From Lepidodermella squamata (Eukaryota; Gastrotricha), in contig JBLDXI010000021.1 in assembly GCA_047495785.1 (NCBI GenBank), positions 124,001-188,000 on the forward strand: a stretch of DNA of 64,000 nucleotides. The letters are read 5' to 3'. The notes beneath the pieces are model-generated. The model made no database searches, had not been told where the DNA came from, and saw only the letters and a list, made by a program, of their open reading frames with translations. A program made the translations under genes and the position numbers. Position 1 is the first letter of the stretch. Every line of letters begins with the position of its first letter. Shown piece after piece: positions 59,588-64,000 of this stretch.

Positions 59588-61235
59588 ATGCAAATAGAGC
59601 AGGTACAATAAAACTAAATTTTTTAGCTCAAATTTAATTATTTTGCCTTGTTAGCTTCTGACCTGTTCTTTGTGCTCACTGCCGTTTTCTAATCCTAAAA
59701 TACTGCCGAAATGCGGGCACACCTTCTGCTTCAACTGCCTCAAAAAGTGGACTTCGACCAATCAAGGATCTATCGCCTGTCCAGAATGTAAAACCGTTTC
59801 ACTGCTATCAATTAACGAAGGTCAAACTGAAAATCCAGGTTAAATTACAACCTTTGAAATTATCATGGAAATAAATCGCCGTCTTTTGTCATAATAGATT
59901 TAAATCGCGAACTACTTCCCGAAGATTTGCCGTCGAACCGGCTTGTTGAAAGGATGCTTCACAACCTGGCTTCTGCGTCTAATCAAGAACAAGGGCCGTC
60001 GATCTCGAAATGCGCGTTCTACCAGGCAAATCACGATAAAATGTGCCGGCATTGCGGTTCCAAATTTTGTGAACATTGCCTCTTTCAGCATCTTGAGGTC
60101 ATGAAAATCGAGCTGTTTTGGATGGCCATCAGAGTAAAAATTTTATTCTGTTTTTCATTCAATTTATTTCACGTAATTTTTTTTAGCTTGACTCGCGATT
60201 TTACAAACTGAGCCACCTGCTTCGGATGAAATACCCTGCTCGAAGGAGAAAATCAAGTAACTGGTCTAAAATTTTTTCATGGTGCCATTACCCTTCGGAA
60301 GCGCCCGAGGACGAGGTGAAAATCATGGCCCATAATCAGCGTCAAGGAGTAGAAAAAATTACGGCTCTTAATCGCCTCTACGAAACATTCAAAGGCAGCA
60401 TAATCGAAGCCTATAGTCTCTCACTTCAGACAATCCTGAGTCTTTCTTTCGATAATCTATTGTCGGTCCATGAAGCGCTGCTTCAATACGATGAAAAGGT
60501 TAAATTAATTTTATTAAGAATATTTTTTTTTATTTTTTTTCTCATCAGATGGGCGAGCTTGAATTTGAATTTTCGGACGACCTTCGTTATTTTATTTACA
60601 AACGACCAGCTAATCATAACAGGGTATTCCTTGATTTTCTACGACTTCACGGCGCCGCTGGTCGAGGCGATTCGCATTTATTGGAAAAACTGCTTCTATC
60701 AAAACATCCGAAACCTCGCGATCGGTTCTCAAATTTGATGAAACTTTATTCGAAAAGTTGGCAATCGATAATTGCGAATCATGTCAATGCAAGCGATTTT
60801 AACAAAACGCCCTTAATTCAAGCTGGAGAAAACGGCCATCTCGACTGTGTAAGGCTGCTAATCGAAGCCGGTGCTGATCTGAGCGCGAGAGTTGAGGATG
60901 CTAGGAGCTCGGCGACGATTCACCTGGCAGCTGAAAACGGGCACTTTTCAATCGTGAAATTTTTGTTGGAAAAAGACGCCGCTTTAACTCAGTTATTGGA
61001 TGCCAACGGCTATACTGCTATACAACGCGCTGCTGATGCTGGACAAACTGGTGTGGTAATTGCTTGTCTGCTTGAGATTCAACTGCAGGATTCGTCGTGC
61101 AATTTGAAGCGAGCAGTTGAAGAAGCTGGACAAATTTACTCGAGAGCCATTCAAAAGAGTCAACTAGACTTGATTCGTGCGTTGATCAGAACATTCCCGG
61201 ATCTGCTTTCTGTAAATGAGGTATTAATGTCATAA
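59588..61235 (+). CDS. RING finger, Zn-finger and ankyrin-repeat protein
   Basis: A probable E3 ubiquitin ligase of the cytoplasm. A short first exon (59588-59602, MQIEQ) joins to the RING exon. The RING has CSLC, then CGHTFCFNC and CPEC, the full C3HC4 order. The next exon has a small Cys/His cluster (C-x6-H-x3-C-x2-C-x4-C-x2-C) that may be a B-box-like finger. A helical stretch follows (LNRLYETFKGSIIEAYSLSL), then at least three ankyrin repeats (TPLIQAGENGHLDCVRLLIEAGA, ATIHLAAENGHFSIVKFLLE, YTAIQRAADAGQ) and a fourth degenerate one. AATAAA at 61251-61256, 16 bp past the stop at 61235, supports this end. The ankyrins should choose the substrate. Part of the last exon is copied at 63804-64000. 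Confidence 0.85.
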
Positions 61236-61301
61236 CCGTTCGAATTTTTCAATAAAAACTGGTATAAGCCTAAAGCCGTTTTAAAAGCGAAAAATGAAAA
61301 A

Positions 61302-61377
61302 GAGCTCGCACCAGGCATCGAACCAATGATGCCCTGTCACCTAAACAGCATTCCTACCACTAGACTACAAGGGCTGG
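61302..61377 (-). ncRNA. tRNA-like Pol III unit
   Basis: On the - strand there is an A box (TAGTCTAGTGG) and, about 35 nt on, a B box (GGTTCGATGCC, one change from consensus), in a unit of about 75 nt followed by TTTTT. An anticodon-like arm has a 4-bp stem and a 7-nt loop with AGG in the anticodon position. The acceptor and T stems have several mismatches, so a working tRNA is unlikely. Probably a tRNA pseudogene or the head of a tRNA-derived SINE. Confidence 0.5.
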
Positions 61378-61440
61378 ATAAATCAAGATGCTCAATTTTG
61401 GTATTTTAGTGCATTAAGAAAAGCTTCTGATAATAGTTTT

Positions 61441-61534
61441 GTGGTCACCAGTGGCTCGTGAAAGATTGCTGATGCTTTTAACATTAGCTTAAAAGCATCA
61501 ATACACGTTCGATTCCTGGTGGCGCACATTTTTT
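61441..61534 (+). ncRNA. Candidate Pol III transcript with 11-bp hairpin
   Basis: A B-box-like element (CGTTCGATTCC, 61506-61516) is followed by a TTTTTT terminator (61529-61534). Upstream there is a perfect 11-bp hairpin (61471-61481 with 61489-61499, 7-nt loop). An outer 8-bp stem (61444-61451 with 61516-61523) encloses it. It points away from the tRNA-like unit at 61302-61377, whose 3' end is similar in sequence. Could be a decayed tRNA or SINE end instead. Confidence 0.35.
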
Positions 61535-61539
61535 ATTTA

Positions 61540-63102
61540 TAATTTTTTCTCAATATTTTCATCAAGTTTGGTTGAATTCATTAGGGGGATGAACCAAAAT
61601 TATAGGTAAAAAGACCAATAACCTACGCGAAAACAATCAGGACATGAGCAGCAACGTGGAATAAAAACACACAAACCGCCTGTCCACACGTGTTTTGCGA
61701 GTTGACGAGCAAAAAACTCGGAAGCCAGCTGCCACATAAACTTGACTCTCTCGTCTTCGCCTTGCGAGTCTCGTTTCAGTGTTGCTAAGCCCTCGACTAA
61801 CTCGCTACGCCTCGTGAGTCTCGAGCGTTGCAACTCATGTGGGGCCTCGTATTTGCTCGTAAACTCGCATATCCACTATGACCACGCGGTTTGTCTATCA
61901 CAATACAATGATGCTATTTGATGCTAAACATGCCGACACGTACAAATATTCCGGGTCAAAACTAGGAAAACTCAGCATGTTTCGCCGTCGCATTCCTGTG
62001 GCAAAATCTTTGCGTCAAATTAATTTTTATAAATTAAAAAATATTTGAAAGCAATTATTACTAATGATTTTGAATTTAAAAAAATAATTAATGTCGAAAA
62101 CAAAAACCAGCTAAAAAGGTCCATTTTTTAAATGTCGCATTTTTTACAACAGCCTCGTCCGGTAAACTCGCGACTCGCGACTCAGCTTCGGTGACGTAAT
62201 ACTCAGTACTCAGTGTTGGCTCTCCTGCTGCCAGGAAGACCCTTGACAGAGCCCAAGACAACGCCATCCGATGGCGGCGCCCCACCTGGCGAAGAATCTT
62301 GCCCTCTAAACAAATTGGCCAGTGAACCCGATTTAAGACATTTCCAGACATTACATATTTGAATACTTCTGTTGTTAACGCGTCGATTTACTTATGTAAA
62401 AATTACGGAGGAACTCGTGTCCGCTGTGTCCCTAAATCCGCCCAATGTGCCGTCACTAGGGGGTTTTACCTGATTTTTGGCATAGTATGACGTTTTCCAG
62501 GTGACGTTTCATGTGCCCAAGTGCTTCATGTCCCATCGGCGATTTTAGATTTAGACAGGCCATATTTCAAGCCTCAAACTAGTGTCGGTTTCATCTAATT
62601 TAAAATTTGAGCAGTTTTTACCCCTTACCGGCCCTACTCCTTCTTGTTCTTACATAACACATGGAAACAATTAGCATGTGGAATAAAGAAGGCGCGAATG
62701 ATATAGACATTTAACATAACTTATAATTTTAGAATCAAACTCATATGCAAGTTAGTCTTCTCAATGCCCCTGCTTGACTTGGTATTGCTCATGCAGTTTT
62801 CTGGGTGCAACCAAATAGCAGTAGAGATTTTTAGAAAGATTCCTTTAGTCTTGATAGCTGTACGCGTGGTATGATACATTAGCACCGTATAAGCGCCTTC
62901 TGTAAAGGTGTATGTGGGCTCGTAGGTTTATACTTTAGGTGCCGATAGGACAATGTTAAAACATTGAAGCGTCGTTACTTTTCATGATCATGATGAAGTA
63001 AGCAGTAGGCAATGATCTGTAGTGAGTTTATCTGACACCTCATATCGCCCTCTCTGATGTATCATTTTTATATGTGTTGTTTAGTCTTATTTTTATTCTG
63101 GT
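61540..63102. other. 1.6-kb intergenic region
   Basis: No gene is supported. Open frames on the - strand around 61.6-61.8 and 62.1-62.35 kb show no family signal. Confidence 0.45.
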
Positions 63103-63736
63103 ATGGCTGGGTTGAAACCGCTAGCCTCTATGCCGCACGAAGATGTTTATTTACTCGACACAAATTTGGTTATCGGCTACTTGAATAATGACATTGCCGG
63201 ATGGAAGGAATGGGCTGATGAGCATATCAGTCAAGGTAAGCATAATTCAGTCTTAATGATTACAACGATTACACGCAGTTCTTACAAACAACTTAGGGAA
63301 GAAGTTCTATTTACTACAACAGAGTGTTCAAGAAGTTGCAGTAAAACATCCACAATTGCCAGATGGATTCGAGCCTTTGAAACTAGAGGATGATGGCTAT
63401 GGCATCCCGCAACTAAAACTTGATAGTGTCTACCAACAAATCGCTGATGAATTCAACATAAATGTGAACGAGAGAGTGAAGCTCAAGAAAGACATCGAAT
63501 TAATTTCGGAAGCTGGCTATTATGCTGGATTTGCCGACATCTCACAAATATCAGACGAAGATATTTTCGCCGGTCGAGTTGTTTTTGCATCCAACAACTA
63601 TGCGATCATCGAGCGTTTGCTGTCTACCAAAGAAAAGACCGACAAGCTTGAGAAGATATTGGACGACAACGGCTTTGAACATCTCATTACAGTTCGTTTT
63701 GTGTCGAATGCGCAAGCTTGGACTGATTTCTTCTAA
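63103..63736 (+). CDS. PIN-like domain protein, split by a short intron or a frameshift
   Basis: The first part (63103-63235) codes VYLLDTNLVIGYLNN, the typical first strand of PIN-type nucleases with its catalytic Asp. The second part (to 63736) has a helical region and the segment SDEDIFAGRVVFASNN, which resembles the late acidic motif of PIN domains. The frame changes once between them. A 43-bp GT-AG intron (63236-63278) joins them cleanly. However, the intron itself continues the frame with SVLMITTITRS, which looks like a PIN second strand, so a one-site frameshift in a decaying gene is equally possible. About 195-210 residues. Many such proteins cut RNA. Placement beside a decayed copy of the ankyrin exon suggests a rearranged region. 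Confidence 0.5.
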
Positions 63737-63803
63737 TGAGCAAAACAAAACAATTGATGTGGTAGATAAAATATCAACTGATAAAACCAACATTTAAAAA
63801 AAA

Positions 63804-64000
63804 GCCCTTAATTCAAGCTGGAGAAAACGGCCATCTTGACTGTGTAAGGCTGCTAATCGAAGCCGGTGCTGATCTGAGCGCGAGAGTTGAGGATGCTAGG
63901 AGGTCGTCGATAGCAGCTAGCAACTGCAGGGTTCGTTGTGCATTTGAAGCGAGCAGTTGAAGAAGCTGGAAAAATTTAATTTACTCGAGAGCCATTCAAA
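63804..64000 (+). pseudogene. Decayed partial copy of the ankyrin exon
   Basis: Bases 63804-63902 match 60809-60907 of the RING-ankyrin gene at 98 of 99 positions. A second block, from 63922 to the window end, matches 61081-61156 with a 1-nt deletion and a 5-nt insertion. The 173 bp between the two blocks in the parent are replaced by 19 bp. The frame is broken, so the copy cannot code the ankyrin repeats. It runs off the window. Confidence 0.88.

Overview
This is animal nuclear DNA from a small, compact genome. Genes are split by many short introns (mostly about 45-70 bp) with GT-AG ends and T-rich acceptors such as ttttcag. Genes sit close together on both strands, AATAAA signals follow stop codons, and the protein families are animal ones (Cys-loop receptors, SLC13 carriers, DOMON/cytochrome b561 proteins, ABCG, DRAM). 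The style fits an ecdysozoan such as a nematode or tardigrade; a rotifer or similar lineage is not excluded. Three genes begin within 0-20 nt of a 3' splice acceptor, and three same-strand genes lie 106-122 bp apart, which raises trans-splicing and an operon as a possibility. No CRISPR array or bacterial feature is present.

Layout. 0.3-10.9 kb: four paralogous nicotinic-type Cys-loop receptor subunits (A -, B +, C -, E -), plus a small secreted Cys-rich, Ly6-like gene (D). All four receptors lack the vicinal cysteines of loop C, and two of them (C and E) carry a 5-nt and a 13-nt microexon inside the Cys-loop. 11.2-21.2 kb: three tandem SLC13-type sodium/carboxylate transporters, all on the - strand. 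23.5-35.1 kb: three + strand genes, each with several secreted DOMON domains followed by a cytochrome b561 membrane domain (4, 4 and 2 DOMONs). 35.1-45.3 kb: three - strand genes in transcription order DRAM-like, ABCG half-transporter, and a large helical protein I cannot name. That last gene has a 2.5-kb intron holding broken + strand coding remains and a second intron holding a 307-bp fold-back element. A 376-bp hAT-type MITE with a perfect 8-bp target duplication lies 24 bp upstream of the DRAM-like start codon. 47.6-55.1 kb: a fourth DOMON/b561 gene with ten DOMON domains built from five two-domain repeats. 55.4-58.3 kb: four tandem, intronless genes for small proteins with an N-myristoylation start (G2, S/T6) and a shared C-terminal signature ending in T-x-Y/F. 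59.6-61.2 kb: a RING, Zn-finger and ankyrin protein. 61.3-61.5 kb: two divergent Pol III-like units. 63.1-64.0 kb: a PIN-like gene next to a decayed partial copy of the ankyrin exon.

How they may fit together. The window is mostly local gene-family expansion: receptors with a possible GPI-anchored modulator, carboxylate carriers, transmembrane electron-transfer proteins with heme-type DOMON heads, and the myristoylated array. The best candidate for an undescribed system is the myristoylated array. The ten-DOMON reductase and the Cys-loop microexons are the next most striking.
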